Notes: generated from the sequence alone by a model not told the origin. Shown: positions 1-8,102, counted from the first letter of the stretch. The stretch is 16,262 bases of DNA from Rickettsiaceae bacterium (GCA_030731565.1 JANQTT010000054.1:1-16262); one strand, 5' to 3'. Translations and numbers: made by a program.

Positions 1-51
1 CAGCGACCGAACGGTTAACAGCCGTTTGCTCTACCACTGAGCTACCGAGGA
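1..51 (-). tRNA. tRNA-Asn (GUU), 5' part only, cut by the window edge
   Basis: Read on the minus strand, this is the 5' part of a tRNA: acceptor strand TCCTCGG, D-arm with AGCTCAGTGGTAGAGC, then an anticodon stem AACGG/CCGTT closing the 7-base loop CTGTTAA. The central triplet GTT is the asparagine anticodon. The variable loop and the start of the T-arm are present; the T-loop and 3' acceptor strand lie outside the window. It supplies the tRNA that the GatCAB amidotransferase encoded further right would act on if this organism makes Asn-tRNA by transamidation; that link is inference. Confidence 0.93.
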
Positions 52-68
52 ACATTTTGTAAAGAAAA

Positions 69-97
69 GCTATAATTAATTGCCAAAATAATGCCAG
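69..97 (-). promoter_or_regulatory. Candidate sigma-70 promoter of tRNA-Asn
   Basis: On the minus strand CTGGCA (92-97) is followed after 17 bases by TATAGC (69-74), which would start transcription a few bases upstream of the mature tRNA 5' end at 51. A 9-bp stem with one bulged base, TGCCAGCTA / TAGCT-A-GGCA (92-114, four-base AAAA loop), overlaps the -35 element. The elements are only moderate matches to consensus. Confidence 0.38.
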
Positions 98-194
98 CTA
101 AAAATAGCTAGGCATACTTATAGCAAAAGTTTTTTCACCGGTCTAGGTTTTTTTTTAAAAAATGCATATGAAACATTTAGTAACAAAGTTTTCA

Positions 195-224
195 TTGCCC
201 TGCCATATTTCATACATCTAGAAT
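195..224 (+). promoter_or_regulatory. Candidate promoter of lpxC
   Basis: TTGCCC (195-200) and TAGAAT (219-224) are separated by 18 bases and lie 39 bases upstream of the lpxC start codon. The rest of 52-262 is AT-rich non-coding DNA with a nine-base T run near 150 and shows no other gene. Confidence 0.4.
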
Positions 225-262
225 AGCTTAAAGTTTATATATATAAATAACCTTAAATAAGC

Positions 263-1117
263 ATGCAACAGACTCTTCAGAACCCTATTAGCTGCTATGG
301 AATTGGCCTGCACTCAGGGAACAAAACGCAAGTTACTTTAAAACCTGCGCCAGCTAATACCGGCGTGGTTTTTATACGTACAGATATTTCGCAAACCGAT
401 AACCTGGTAACCGCGCAGTATAATAATGTATGCGATACAATTCTATCAACGTCGATAAAAAACTTTGCTGGCACGCAAATCTCAACTATTGAACACTTAA
501 TGGCAGCTATTTGGGGATGCGGTATTGATAATATTGTTATTGAAATAGACGGACCTGAAGTACCTATAATGGATGGAAGCAGCAAACCTTTTGTCTTTAT
601 GATCGAATACGCAGGAACCAAAGTACAAAATGCACCAAAAAAATATTTAAAAATCCTCAAAGATATTTGCGTTACCGATAATGGCTGTGAACTTTTTGCA
701 AGCCCAGGCAAAACGTTAAATATTGATCTATCTATAGATTTTGCCAGCCCAGCAATAGGTAAACAACAATATAGCCTCAATGAAAAACAAAATTTTAGGA
801 ATGAGGTAGCTGATTCAAGAACTTTTGGCTTCTTAGATGAATTAGACTATTTACAAAGCAAAGGACTTGCTAAAGGAGCATCACTTGATAACGCAATTGG
901 CATTGATAAAGATATTATTTTAAACCACGATGGCCTGAGGCATAAAAATGAATTCGTTCGCCATAAAATGCTAGACCTGATAGGCGATCTTTTTAATGCT
1001 GGCGGTAGTTTTATCGGGAAATTAAATGGTCATAAAACAAGCCATGCGTTGAACAATAAATTCCTACATAAACTATTTGAAGACCCTAGCGCATATAAGT
1101 GGGTTCAAAGCAAATAG
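263..1117 (+). CDS. lpxC: UDP-3-O-acyl-N-acetylglucosamine deacetylase LpxC
   Basis: Cytosolic zinc amidase that removes the acetyl group from UDP-3-O-acyl-GlcNAc, the committed step of lipid A synthesis, so this bacterium should make an LPS-type outer membrane. The 284 residues cover the two repeated LpxC domains. Visible landmarks are the STIEH motif (general base E77, zinc ligand H78), [11 protein letters not shown] (100-110), the [12 protein letters not shown] helix with zinc ligands H234 and D238, and SHALNN with the catalytic histidine H261. It lacks about 20 residues at the C-terminal end compared with the E. coli enzyme (305 aa); these are not catalytic. The ATG at 263 has no Shine-Dalgarno sequence, but it places the fold start (YGIGLHSGN) correctly. 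It stands alone on its strand, divergent from tRNA-Asn, with infA following after 139 bases. It belongs to the same pathway as the truncated GlmU near the right end, which would supply UDP-GlcNAc. All key residues are present, so it is probably active. Confidence 0.97.
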   Translation: MQQTLQNPISCYGIGLHSGNKTQVTLKPAPANTGVVFIRTDISQTDNLVTAQYNNVCDTILSTSIKNFAGTQISTIEHLMAAIWGCGIDNIVIEIDGPEVPIMDGSSKPFVFMIEYAGTKVQNAPKKYLKILKDICVTDNGCELFASPGKTLNIDLSIDFASPAIGKQQYSLNEKQNFRNEVADSRTFGFLDELDYLQSKGLAKGASLDNAIGIDKDIILNHDGLRHKNEFVRHKMLDLIGDLFNAGGSFIGKLNGHKTSHALNNKFLHKLFEDPSAYKWVQSK

Positions 1118-1138
1118 ATTTAATATTTGCAATTTTTC
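1110..1138 (+). terminator. Weak terminator-like hairpin after lpxC
   Basis: GCAAAT (1110-1115) and ATTTGC (1125-1130) form a 6-bp stem with a 9-base loop, followed by AATTTTTC. The stem includes the first base of the lpxC stop codon. It is short and AT-rich, so termination is only a possibility. Confidence 0.33.
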
Positions 1139-1190
1139 TAATTCAATGTAATTTACTATACCTACATATAAACCTAAAGAGTATTAAACC

Positions 1191-1219
1191 TTGCTTTAAT
1201 CTAAGGCTGTTGCTATAAT
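1191..1219 (+). promoter_or_regulatory. Promoter of infA
   Basis: TTGCTT (1191-1196), a 17-base spacer and a perfect TATAAT (1214-1219) preceded by TGC, giving an extended -10. The predicted start near 1226 leaves a leader of about 30 bases before infA. One of the two best promoter matches in the window, and it gives infA (and probably maf) its own transcription start. Confidence 0.75.
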
Positions 1220-1256
1220 TACCAATACAAAATATCTGAGTAATAACAAATTTTAT

Positions 1257-1472
1257 ATGGCAAAAGAAGAATTAATTGAATTTGATGGCGAAGTACTTGA
1301 GTTACTTCCAAATGCACATTTCAGAGTGAAACTTGAAAATAATCACGAAATTATTGCCCATACATCGGGCAGAATGCGCAAAAATCGTATCCGTATCCTA
1401 GCTGGAGACAAAGTTAGGGTAGAAATGACGCCTTACGATTTATCAAAAGGTCGTGTTATTTTGCGCCACTAG
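1257..1472 (+). CDS. infA: Translation initiation factor IF-1
   Basis: A 71-residue OB-fold (S1-like) protein that binds the 30S A site with IF-2 and IF-3 during initiation. The whole family signature is visible: [13 protein letters not shown] at the start, [19 protein letters not shown], the basic [17 protein letters not shown] stretch that contacts 16S rRNA, and [12 protein letters not shown] at the end. Length is typical (about 72 aa). There is no clear Shine-Dalgarno sequence before the ATG at 1257. maf starts 36 bases downstream with no visible promoter between them; infA next to maf is a common alphaproteobacterial arrangement, so the two are probably co-transcribed from the strong promoter at 1191-1219. 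Confidence 0.97.
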   Translation: MAKEELIEFDGEVLELLPNAHFRVKLENNHEIIAHTSGRMRKNRIRILAGDKVRVEMTPYDLSKGRVILRH

Positions 1473-1508
1473 AGTTATATCTATCTTCATAACTTTGTCA
1501 GCACCCCT

Positions 1509-2102
1509 ATGAAACTTCCTCTTATTTTAGCATCTGCGTCGCCTGCAAGGCTTGCGCTCCTAAAACAACTCGGTATTATTCCTGACCAGGTAATCCCTGC
1601 TGATATAGACGAAACCGAACTCCCTAAAGAATCTCCAAGAAGGCTTGCTGAAAGATTAGCCTACGAAAAAGCAACAGCTATTGCAAATACTGTTAGCGAA
1701 GGAATTATAATAGGAGCTGATACCGTGCCTGTTGTAGGTAGGTCGATAATGAGAAAAGCGGAGACAAAAGATGATATTAGAAAAAGTTTAGAATTACTTT
1801 CTAATAGAAGACACCGCATTTATACTGGCGTATGTATTATAAAGAAAGATAACTCAGAATACAGAATTCTAAAACGAGTAGTTAAATCAACGCTTAAATT
1901 AAAGAAACTATCAAAAACTGAGATTGATTATTATTGTATGCTAGAAGAAGGCATTGGCAAAGCCGGAGGCTATACAATATCTGGCTATGCGGAATCATAT
2001 ATCTCATTTTTATCCGGATCATTTTCAAATATAGTTGGCCTTCCACTATTTGAAACTATGAATATGCTAAATAGCCTTGGATTCTCTATCGACTCACAAT
2101 AA
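1509..2102 (+). CDS. maf: Maf-like nucleoside triphosphate pyrophosphatase
   Basis: Maf/HAM1-fold enzyme of 197 residues, a usual length. Family members hydrolyse dTTP/UTP or modified nucleotides such as m7GTP to monophosphates, a house-cleaning role in the cytosol; the exact substrate cannot be read from sequence. Motifs are LASASPARLALLKQLG (7-22), IIGADTVPVVG with the metal-binding D71, NRRHRIYTGV (99-108), and the long C-terminal signature from GKAGGYTISGYAE (150-162) to SNIVGLPLFE (173-182). The usual Gly-Lys-Pro (GKP) after the GADTV motif is degenerate (RKA, residues 82-84). There is no obvious ribosome binding site; the ATG at 1509 is fixed by the conserved N-terminus. Likely co-transcribed with infA, and convergent with gatB. 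Confidence 0.92.
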   Translation: MKLPLILASASPARLALLKQLGIIPDQVIPADIDETELPKESPRRLAERLAYEKATAIANTVSEGIIIGADTVPVVGRSIMRKAETKDDIRKSLELLSNRRHRIYTGVCIIKKDNSEYRILKRVVKSTLKLKKLSKTEIDYYCMLEEGIGKAGGYTISGYAESYISFLSGSFSNIVGLPLFETMNMLNSLGFSIDSQ

Positions 2103-2206
2103 ACTTTATAGTAAACCTTGCTTGCTAAGGTTGAGGCTAATATCAGGAATACAGTCATTCACTTTAACCTTAGGGACTTCCTGCAAGATGGCTCTTTTTA
2201 TTGTAT

Positions 2207-2269
2207 GAGTTATGGATAAAAATTTAGAAGATTTTCTTATCCATAACTCGCGTTAAAACACGAGTTATG
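2207..2269. terminator. Three-armed inverted repeat between converging maf and gatB
   Basis: GAGTTATGGATAA (2207-2219) is matched perfectly by TTATCCATAACTC (2237-2249), a 13-bp stem with a 17-base loop. The right arm, extended to CATAACTCG (2242-2250), is also matched perfectly by CGAGTTATG (2261-2269), a 9-bp stem with a 10-base loop that contains the gatB stop codon (2265-2267). The middle arm can pair with only one partner at a time. Placed between two converging genes it most simply serves as a bidirectional terminator, but neither side has a good T-tract (the + side ends in CTTCTCTTTT). Confidence 0.5.
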
Positions 2270-3713
2270 ACAACTTCTCTTTTAGTATTTCATTTACCAT
2301 TTGAGGACTGGCTTTCCCGCCAGTCTTTTTCATTATTTGACCAACAAAAAAACCAAACAATTTGTCTTTTCCAGCCCGATACGCCTCTACTGATTCTGGA
2401 TTAGCAGCAATTATTTCGTCAATAATTGGTTCTATCGATCCACGATCGGAAACTTGCTTGAGCCCCTTATCTTCAACAATTTTATCTGGCTCCTGACCGC
2501 TTTCGAACATTTCTTCAAATACATTTTTAGCTATCTTCCCAGAAATTGTTCCATCATCAATCAGCGCTACCAAATTTTTGAGCATCTTTGGAGTTATTTT
2601 ACATTCCGCTAAAGTCATTGAATGCTTATTTAATCTGCCAAATAATTCACTTGAAATCCAATTTGCAACTAACTTTGCATTTGCTCCAGCACTTGCTTCT
2701 TCAAAATATTTCGCTATATCAATATCAGCAATGATTACTTCTGCATCATATTGATTTAGTCCAAGCTCAGAAACATATCTACGCACTTTTTCAGCCGGCA
2801 GTTCTGGTAAATCAGCTTTTAATTTTGTAATCAGTTCTTCATCTATATGTACCGGTAACAAGTCTGGATCTGGAAAATAGCGATAATCGTTTGCATCTTC
2901 TTTGCTTCGCATTGTTCTAGTTTGGCCGGTATTTACATCAAATAACCTAGTTTCCTGATCCACCTTTGCTCCGCTTTCAAGCAATTCAACTTGGCGCATC
3001 GCTTCATATTCAATAGCTTTTGTAATATTCTTTACAGAATTCAAATTCTTTATCTCGCAGCGCGTTCCAAACTTTTCGCCAGGTTTTCTTACAGAAATAT
3101 TAGCATCACAACGCATTGATCCCTGTTCCATATTGCCGTCGCATGATCCTATATATCTAAGCAAACTTCTGAGTTTGCGGACATAGTCTGCAGCTTCAAA
3201 TGGAGAACTAATATCAGGTTCTGTTACAATCTCCATCAAGGCAATTCCAGAACGATTTAAATCAATAAGGCTATATTCTGGATGCTGGTCATGAATAGAT
3301 TTCCCAGCATCTTGTTCAAGGTGTATACGGTTAATCCTAATTTTTTTCTCTTGTCCACCCTCAGTCATCACATTTAGATGACCATTTTCAACGATTGGAA
3401 TATAAAACTGAGAAATTTGATAGCCTTGTGGAAGATCGGCATAAAAATAGTTCTTTCTATCAAAAACAGATATTTTATTTATCTGCGCATTAATTCCAAG
3501 ACCAGTCTTAATCGCCTGTTCAACGCAGTACTTATTTAATACTGGTAGCATCCCGGGCATCGCAGCGTCAACCAGTGAGACTTGAGAGTTTGGCTCGGCA
3601 CCAAATTCTGTTGCTGCGCCTGAAAATAATTTTGCTTTTGACGAGACTTGGGCGTGAACCTCAAGGCCAATTACATACTCCCACTCGCCTGTATTTCCTG
3701 TAATATAAGCCAT
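2265..3713 (-). CDS. gatB: Asp-tRNA(Asn)/Glu-tRNA(Gln) amidotransferase subunit B
   Basis: tRNA-binding, ATP-dependent kinase subunit of the GatCAB complex, which activates and amidates the Asp or Glu mis-charged on tRNA-Asn or tRNA-Gln. The 482 residues are normal length. Visible features are [13 protein letters not shown] (11-23), [18 protein letters not shown] (87-104) and HLEQDAGKS (131-139) of the catalytic cradle, [17 protein letters not shown] (151-167), [23 protein letters not shown], and a C-terminal YqeY-like tRNA-binding domain from about 335 ending in [16 protein letters not shown]. Its ATG overlaps the gatA stop in TAATG and is preceded by a perfect AGGAGG six bases away, so it is translationally coupled to gatA. 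Last gene of the gatCAB operon. Confidence 0.98.
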   Translation of the reverse strand: MAYITGNTGEWEYVIGLEVHAQVSSKAKLFSGAATEFGAEPNSQVSLVDAAMPGMLPVLNKYCVEQAIKTGLGINAQINKISVFDRKNYFYADLPQGYQISQFYIPIVENGHLNVMTEGGQEKKIRINRIHLEQDAGKSIHDQHPEYSLIDLNRSGIALMEIVTEPDISSPFEAADYVRKLRSLLRYIGSCDGNMEQGSMRCDANISVRKPGEKFGTRCEIKNLNSVKNITKAIEYEAMRQVELLESGAKVDQETRLFDVNTGQTRTMRSKEDANDYRYFPDPDLLPVHIDEELITKLKADLPELPAEKVRRYVSELGLNQYDAEVIIADIDIAKYFEEASAGANAKLVANWISSELFGRLNKHSMTLAECKITPKMLKNLVALIDDGTISGKIAKNVFEEMFESGQEPDKIVEDKGLKQVSDRGSIEPIIDEIIAANPESVEAYRAGKDKLFGFFVGQIMKKTGGKASPQMVNEILKEKLS

Positions 3714-5194
3714 TAAAATCCTCCTGGAGTGAGATTCAAACCTTTAACTGCGCGCTCTATTACTGCTGAAGCCCGAAGTACGCTATACTCATCAAGAGCG
3801 GGAGCTACTAACTGCATACCCAGCGGTAACCCTTTACTATTTAGCGCAGCAGGTACAGATGAGCAAGGAAGGCCTGCTAAACTTGCTGGAATCGTGAAGA
3901 TATCGTTCAGATACATAGTTAGCGGATCATCTTGGTTGTCATTTATACCAAATGCTGCGGTCGGAGTTGATGGAAGCATAATCACATCAACCTTTTCGTA
4001 CGCATTTTTAAAGTCATTAGCTATCAAACGACGGACTTTTTGGGCTTTCAAGTAATAAGCGTCCATGTGACTAGAAGATAGAACATAAGTTCCAATCATA
4101 ATCCGGCGCTTTACTTCCTCACCAAAGCCTTCGGTTCTGGTAAATCTATATAAATCATCTAGGTTTTTGCATGGCTTATCCGTTCTATAAGTATACCTCA
4201 CACCATCGTACCGGGCAAGATTTGAGGAAGCCTCTGCTGGAGCAATTACATAGTATACGGGCAGCGCATATTTTGCATGAGGAAGAGTAATATTAACGAT
4301 AGAAGCCCCTTCTGCCTTCATCATCTCAATTGTATTCTGCCACATCAATATAATTTCAGGGTTTACTCCTTCCATTTCCATTAGATCAGTAGGAATACCT
4401 ATTTTCATACCTTTTACAGATTTAGTACTAGCAGACACAAGGTCAGGGACTGGCTGATTAATAGATGTGGAATCTTTCTCGTCAAAACCCATCATTGCCT
4501 CGAGCATTAATGCTGCATCTTTAACATTTCTGGTAAATACCCCAGCCTGGTCTAGTGAACTTGCAAACGCAACCATTCCCCACCTAGAGCATCTTCCATA
4601 GCTTGGTTTAATACCAAACGTTCCTGTGAACGCCGCAGGCTGCCTGATTGAGCCGCCTGTATCACTGCCCAAAGCGGCCATAGCAGTAAAACTACTAACA
4701 GCGGCAGCTGAGCCACCAGACGAACCACCTGGGACTAAATCTTTATCACTATTTTTCGCTTTCCAAGGACTAATCACATTGCCATAATAGCTGGTAGTAT
4801 TTGAAGACCCCATAGCAAATTCATCCATATTCGCCTTGCCAATCATCACTGTTCCATGGTTAGCGATATTCTGGCTGACAGTCGACTCATACGAAGGAAT
4901 AAAATTTCCTAACATTTTGGAGCCTGCAGTTGTTTTGATATCTTTTGTACAGAATAAATCTTTTACTGCAACTGGCACACCTTCTAATTTACGAGCACAA
5001 CCGCTAGCATAATTTGCATCTGATTGCTTTGCTTGTTTGCGAGCAATATCAAAAGTCTCAGTAATATAACTATTTAAGTTCTTTTGAGTTTCTGCTTGTT
5101 TGATATGCGCGTCTACGATTTCTGTAGCTGTATATTTCTTGGCTTTCAAGCCTTCAAGCGCGGATGCGATTGATAATTTTATTAATTCTGACAT
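3713..5194 (-). CDS. gatA: Asp-tRNA(Asn)/Glu-tRNA(Gln) amidotransferase subunit A
   Basis: Glutaminase subunit of GatCAB, a member of the amidase-signature family; it releases ammonia from glutamine and passes it to GatB. I choose the ATG at 5194 (493 aa, [15 protein letters not shown]) because it matches the N-terminus I recall for Rickettsia GatA and lies one base after the gatC stop; an in-frame TTG at 5203 would add three residues. The Ser-cisSer-Lys triad is complete: K78 in VAVKDLF, S158 in the [10 protein letters not shown] loop and S182 in [10 protein letters not shown]. Further signatures are [58 protein letters not shown] and [10 protein letters not shown]. Middle gene of gatC-gatA-gatB. 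Its similarity to the Rickettsia protein is the best taxonomic clue in the window. Confidence 0.98.
   Translation of the reverse strand: MSELIKLSIASALEGLKAKKYTATEIVDAHIKQAETQKNLNSYITETFDIARKQAKQSDANYASGCARKLEGVPVAVKDLFCTKDIKTTAGSKMLGNFIPSYESTVSQNIANHGTVMIGKANMDEFAMGSSNTTSYYGNVISPWKAKNSDKDLVPGGSSGGSAAAVSSFTAMAALGSDTGGSIRQPAAFTGTFGIKPSYGRCSRWGMVAFASSLDQAGVFTRNVKDAALMLEAMMGFDEKDSTSINQPVPDLVSASTKSVKGMKIGIPTDLMEMEGVNPEIILMWQNTIEMMKAEGASIVNITLPHAKYALPVYYVIAPAEASSNLARYDGVRYTYRTDKPCKNLDDLYRFTRTEGFGEEVKRRIMIGTYVLSSSHMDAYYLKAQKVRRLIANDFKNAYEKVDVIMLPSTPTAAFGINDNQDDPLTMYLNDIFTIPASLAGLPCSSVPAALNSKGLPLGMQLVAPALDEYSVLRASAVIERAVKGLNLTPGGF
3720..3725 (-). promoter_or_regulatory. Strong ribosome binding site of gatB inside gatA
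   Basis: AGGAGG on the minus strand, six bases before the gatB ATG (3711-3713), embedded in the last codons of gatA. It is the best Shine-Dalgarno match in the window; together with the TAATG overlap it supports coupled translation of the two subunits. Confidence 0.8.
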
Positions 5195-5195
5195 T

Positions 5196-5498
5196 CTATT
5201 CAATTACCTTTGGAACAACAAAACATTTTACTTCTTGAGCGATCTGAGAGCCGCTATCAGGCACATTCTTAAATAAGTCTTCTGAAATATTAGTATTTTC
5301 TACTTTATCCTCTCTAAACCTCTGGTGCATATCACAAACAGACCGAAGAGGATCAACTCCTTCACTATCAATTTCTTGCAATTTATCAATCATTCCCACG
5401 ACATTCTTTAGTTTTTTTGAAAAATCCTTGATGTCGTTATCAGAAAAATCTAATTTTGCAAGTCTCTGCAACTTTTTTAACTCATCGTTACTGATCAT
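5196..5498 (-). CDS. gatC: Asp-tRNA(Asn)/Glu-tRNA(Gln) amidotransferase subunit C
   Basis: Small subunit (100 aa) that wraps around GatA and holds it on GatB. The family pattern is visible: an N-terminal helix with [14 protein letters not shown], a second helix [17 protein letters not shown], the strand [19 protein letters not shown], and the C-terminal belt ending in [12 protein letters not shown] prefer the ATG at 5498 (MISNDELKK) over the ATG at 5504: it fits the remembered Rickettsia start and leaves a reasonable 9-base spacing to an AGG, whereas 5504 leaves only 3. First gene of the operon; its stop is one base before the gatA ATG. Confidence 0.93.
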   Translation of the reverse strand: MISNDELKKLQRLAKLDFSDNDIKDFSKKLKNVVGMIDKLQEIDSEGVDPLRSVCDMHQRFREDKVENTNISEDLFKNVPDSGSQIAQEVKCFVVPKVIE

Positions 5499-5529
5499 AA
5501 TCATTTACCTAGTGTGTGATGTAATTGTT

Positions 5530-5558
5530 TTTAAACCATGTACTAAAAAGCAAAGCAA
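5530..5558 (-). promoter_or_regulatory. Candidate promoter of gatCAB
   Basis: On the minus strand TTGCTT (5553-5558), a 17-base spacer and TTTAAA (5530-5535) lie about 30 bases upstream of gatC. The -35 hexamer is identical to that of infA. The -10 is a weaker match. Confidence 0.42.
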
Positions 5559-5631
5559 ATTTATACTAATTCTCTAATTAAAAAGAAACGAAGCCTACAT
5601 ACATATAGCAATATTTAGACTAAGGTTAGTA

Positions 5632-6105
5632 TTATTTTTTACCTTTACGTCTGCTACTTCCATTAGTTGTCTGATTAAACCTACCAATATTTTTTACAAA
5701 TTTTTGAATATTACTTTGTTCAGTACCATGAGTTTTTGTAAATGCACTATTTGCTACAATCGCCTCATTCTGCAAATTTTCTAATAATGTAGCTTCAAAA
5801 ACCCTTTTGTTTTTTGTAAAAGTAATTTTAACTATTCTTTGTTGCACTACTTTTGGGTCAAACCACGCCTTGCGCGCTAATGATCTTTGAATATAGTACC
5901 AAGTATTCGGAGAATAATCCGGAATATACGTTGGTGTTCCTATCATAGCGATTAATTCTTCTTGGGTTGGTTTTTTGCTATTAACCTGCTCAATCGCGTT
6001 ATCACTTACAAACTGACCGCGTACGTCAATAGATTGGCATCCAGAAATGGTTAATAAAAAAAATACTGATATAATTCCAGCTAAATAAGTCCTTAAATTA
6101 GTCAT
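5632..6105 (-). CDS. bamE: Outer membrane assembly lipoprotein BamE (SmpA/OmlA family)
   Basis: Lipoprotein subunit of the BAM complex that folds and inserts outer-membrane beta-barrels; it would sit on the periplasmic face of the outer membrane. The 157 residues begin with a lipoprotein signal peptide: basic TNLRT, hydrophobic YLAGIISVFFLLTI, lipobox ISGC with the lipidated Cys at 23. The SmpA/OmlA domain (about 33-110) shows PTQEELIAMIGTP, then PNTWYYIQR and FDPKVVQQRIVKITFTKNKRV, the alphaproteobacterial form of the domain. The tail from about 110 is Asn/Thr-rich and ends in a very basic SSRRKGKK. It is divergent from rpmF, sharing a 116-base spacer. The divergent rpmF partner and monocistronic layout say little about its role; the fold and lipobox carry the call. 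Confidence 0.85.
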   Translation of the reverse strand: MTNLRTYLAGIISVFFLLTISGCQSIDVRGQFVSDNAIEQVNSKKPTQEELIAMIGTPTYIPDYSPNTWYYIQRSLARKAWFDPKVVQQRIVKITFTKNKRVFEATLLENLQNEAIVANSAFTKTHGTEQSNIQKFVKNIGRFNQTTNGSSRRKGKK

Positions 6106-6168
6106 AAAAATAATTTTAATAAAATGCTATAGATTTTGTAGTTGAAATATAGTACAATGCGCGTCAGT

Positions 6169-6199
6169 TTGACAAACACTTTTTTAAAATAACTAATAA
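6169..6199 (+). promoter_or_regulatory. Candidate promoter of rpmF
   Basis: A perfect TTGACA at 6169-6174 is followed by ACTAAT (6192-6197, 17-base spacer) or TAATAA (6194-6199, 19-base spacer). A second possible -10, TACAAT, lies at 6153-6158 without a convincing -35. The divergent bamE must be driven from the same spacer, but I could not place its promoter. Confidence 0.42.
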
Positions 6200-6221
6200 A
6201 AAGTCAATTGAGGGATAAAAA

Positions 6222-6416
6222 ATGGCAGTTCCAAAGAAAAAAACGTCTAAATCAAAACGTAATATGAGACGCTCACATGATGCACTTGGCAGAATCAATG
6301 TAATCATTGATAAAGATACTGGTGAATACAGACTTCCTCATCATATGGATGCATCAAGTGGTTCATATAATAACAATCAAATTGTTGTTGAGAAAGACGA
6401 AAACACTGAAGCTTAA
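6222..6416 (+). CDS. rpmF: 50S ribosomal protein L32
   Basis: Ribosomal protein bL32, 64 residues, located near the peptidyl transferase region of the 50S subunit. The N-terminus [22 protein letters not shown] is diagnostic. No zinc-binding cysteines are present, so this is the cysteine-free form. A clear GAGGG (6210-6214) sits seven bases before the ATG. In most proteobacteria plsX follows rpmF; here fabH starts only 14 bases after the stop, so rpmF and fabH form a direct operon pair. Confidence 0.97.
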   Translation: MAVPKKKTSKSKRNMRRSHDALGRINVIIDKDTGEYRLPHHMDASSGSYNNNQIVVEKDENTEA

Positions 6417-6430
6417 GTAGAGGACCTATT

Positions 6431-7384
6431 ATGGCCTCAAGAATTATAGGATGCGGCGGATATTTACCTTCTAGGATCGTTACAAACGCAGATCTAGAAA
6501 AAACCATCGATACTAGTGATGAATGGATAAAATCGAGGACAGGCATCGCTCAGCGTCATATTGCAGCTAGTGATGAATACAGCTCACACATGGCGCACAA
6601 AGCAGCCCAGGCAGCCATAAAAGATGCAAATATTGATCAAAAAGATATTGATTTAATAATTGTATGCACTAACACCCCAGATAATAGCTTTCCTAGCGTT
6701 GCAAACAAAATTCAAGGTTACCTTGGTCTTGGCGAAATACCATCGTTTGATATTCAAGCAATTTGTTCTGGTTTTGTATATGGCACACAAGTAGCCGACA
6801 ATATGATTAAATCTGGCAAATATAAAACCGTACTTTTAGTTTGCTCAGAAAAAATGTCATCATTATTAGATTGGCAAGATCGGTCCACATGCGTTTTATT
6901 TGGTGACGGCGCTGGAGCCATCATCTTAAGGCAAGATGATTCAAGTAGCGGAATAATTGATAGCAATATTTATTCTGACGGTTCTATGTATGATATCCTT
7001 TATACCGATGGAGGAGTCAGCATGACCGGCGAAAGCGGTAATATTCAGATGAAAGGTTCAGAAGTTTTCAAAAAAGCTATTGAAAAAATGTCAACGTCAG
7101 TAGAATCAATCCTTGCATCAAATAATCTTAGTATTAACGATATAGATTACTTTGTTCCACACCAAGCAAACCAAAGAATTATTAATGCCATTGCTAATAA
7201 ATTTGAACTTAGCAAAGAACAAGTTATTGTCACTATTGAGAAACACGCAAATTGTTCTGCAGCGTCAATCCCACTAGCACTTTCAGAATTAAAGTCGACG
7301 AAAGGAATAGAACGTGGTAAGTTAATTGTATTTACAGCGTTTGGCGCTGGAGCAACTTGGGGGTCCGTCTTAGTCAGATGGTAA
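6431..7384 (+). CDS. fabH: 3-oxoacyl-[acyl-carrier-protein] synthase III (KAS III)
   Basis: Condenses acetyl-CoA with malonyl-ACP to start type II fatty-acid synthesis in the cytosol. The 317 residues match the E. coli length, and the thiolase-fold triad falls at identical positions: C112 in IQAICSGF, H244 in YFVPHQAN, N274 in the [10 protein letters not shown] motif (E. coli has HGNTSAAS). Also visible are [10 protein letters not shown] (29-38), [10 protein letters not shown] (155-164) and the C-terminal [19 protein letters not shown] (6420-6423) seven bases ahead of the ATG is a good ribosome binding site. Located directly behind rpmF with no plsX between; ihfA and a MerR-like gene follow, the usual alphaproteobacterial order. 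Confidence 0.97.
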   Translation: MASRIIGCGGYLPSRIVTNADLEKTIDTSDEWIKSRTGIAQRHIAASDEYSSHMAHKAAQAAIKDANIDQKDIDLIIVCTNTPDNSFPSVANKIQGYLGLGEIPSFDIQAICSGFVYGTQVADNMIKSGKYKTVLLVCSEKMSSLLDWQDRSTCVLFGDGAGAIILRQDDSSSGIIDSNIYSDGSMYDILYTDGGVSMTGESGNIQMKGSEVFKKAIEKMSTSVESILASNNLSINDIDYFVPHQANQRIINAIANKFELSKEQVIVTIEKHANCSAASIPLALSELKSTKGIERGKLIVFTAFGAGATWGSVLVRW

Positions 7385-7444
7385 TTATATCGCCCTGATG
7401 AAGCACCCAAGTTTAAAACTTAATTTACTATAATTGGTGTTGCC

Positions 7445-7738
7445 ATGCGTAAACCCGAGACAATTACAAAAGAAAAGATTGCAGAAAAGCTAAAAGAACA
7501 GCTGGGACTTTCGGCAACTCTATGCGAAGAAATAACTACCCAAACTTTTTCTGAAATACTTCATCTTGCTAAAAGAGATGATAAAATTATGCTACAGAAT
7601 TTTGGCGCCTGGAAAATCAACCAAAAGGAAACTAGGCCAGGTTTTAACATTCGTTCAGGCGAGAGAGTCGAAATTAAACCAAGAAAGGTATTACGTTTCT
7701 TGCCGTCAAGGCCGTTTAAAGAAAAAATTAATACATAA
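7445..7738 (+). CDS. ihfA: HU/IHF-family DNA-binding protein, IHF-alpha-like
   Basis: Nucleoid-associated protein that would dimerise and bend DNA. The 97 residues follow the HU/IHF plan: two N-terminal helices with ITKEKIAEKLKEQLGLS, the core MLQNFGAWKINQKETRPG (49-66), then the beta-arm and VEIKPRKVLRFLPS at the end. Position after fabH and before a MerR-like gene is that of ihfA in many alphaproteobacteria. The arm tip normally reads RNPxTG with the proline that wedges between base pairs; here it reads FNIRSG, with Ile69 in that place, so DNA bending may be altered. A TATAAT at 7429-7434 lies just ahead but has no -35 and would leave almost no leader, so I do not count it as a promoter. 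The symbol is positional; it could also be an HU-like paralogue. Confidence 0.8.
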   Translation: MRKPETITKEKIAEKLKEQLGLSATLCEEITTQTFSEILHLAKRDDKIMLQNFGAWKINQKETRPGFNIRSGERVEIKPRKVLRFLPSRPFKEKINT

Positions 7739-7753
7739 TTTAATTATGCTGAT

Positions 7754-8083
7754 ATGCTGACAAAAAAGTATTTTTCTATTTCTGAAGCGTGTAATATGTG
7801 CGCCCTTGCCCCACACAAGCTAAGATATATCGATAAAAGTGATGAAAAAATTTCTATAATTAAAATACGTGGCCGAAGATATTACACCAAAGAAAATATA
7901 GATTATCTAATAAAAATTTACTCGCATCTCGACAAACCTAATACAGGAAATATTGAAACAAATAAGCAAGGTGCAATTAATAATATTAATAGCAAGATGC
8001 AAATTAATGAACAATTACTAGAGCGGATTGACCAATTAATAAAAAGTTTTCATTCTCTGGCAAAGCTGCTAATAGCGAATTAA
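7754..8083 (+). CDS. MerR-family transcriptional regulator (small, ihfA-linked)
   Basis: A 109-residue protein with an N-terminal MerR-type winged helix-turn-helix (about 6-58): YFSISEACNMCALAPHKLRY forms the HTH, and the wing is IKIRGRRYYTKENIDYLIKI. Family members bind promoters with long spacers as dimers. The linker (60-80) is polar and Asn-rich, and the C-terminal ERIDQLIKSFHSLAKLL is a likely dimerisation helix. No metal- or drug-binding cysteines or effector domain are visible, so the ligand is unknown. It starts 15 bases after the ihfA stop and is probably co-transcribed; a small MerR gene in this position is common in alphaproteobacteria. It converges on fzlA with 19 bases between the stops. 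Confidence 0.75.
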   Translation: MLTKKYFSISEACNMCALAPHKLRYIDKSDEKISIIKIRGRRYYTKENIDYLIKIYSHLDKPNTGNIETNKQGAINNINSKMQINEQLLERIDQLIKSFHSLAKLLIAN

Positions 8084-8102
8084 ATTAGCCTAAAAACGCT
8101 AC

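Noticed and set aside
295..780. 161-residue open frame on the - strand
   Set aside because: Antisense to lpxC, whose catalytic motifs are all intact on the + strand; the antisense translation has no family features.
2114..2172. AACCTT/AAGGTT hairpin with a second AACCTTA downstream after maf
   Set aside because: Six to seven base pairs with no T-tract directly behind; too weak to call a terminator or a riboswitch.
3729..4055. 108-residue open frame antisense to gatA
   Set aside because: Shadow of the highly conserved C-terminal part of GatA.
5199..5203. TTG as start codon of gatA
   Set aside because: The ATG nine bases downstream matches the expected GatA N-terminus and sits one base behind the gatC stop.
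7429..7434. TATAAT just ahead of ihfA
   Set aside because: No -35 at proper distance and it would leave a leader of only a few bases; readthrough from rpmF-fabH is simpler.
7566..7760. 64-residue open frame overlapping ihfA
   Set aside because: Same strand, other frame; the ihfA frame encodes the HU/IHF fold and this one does not.
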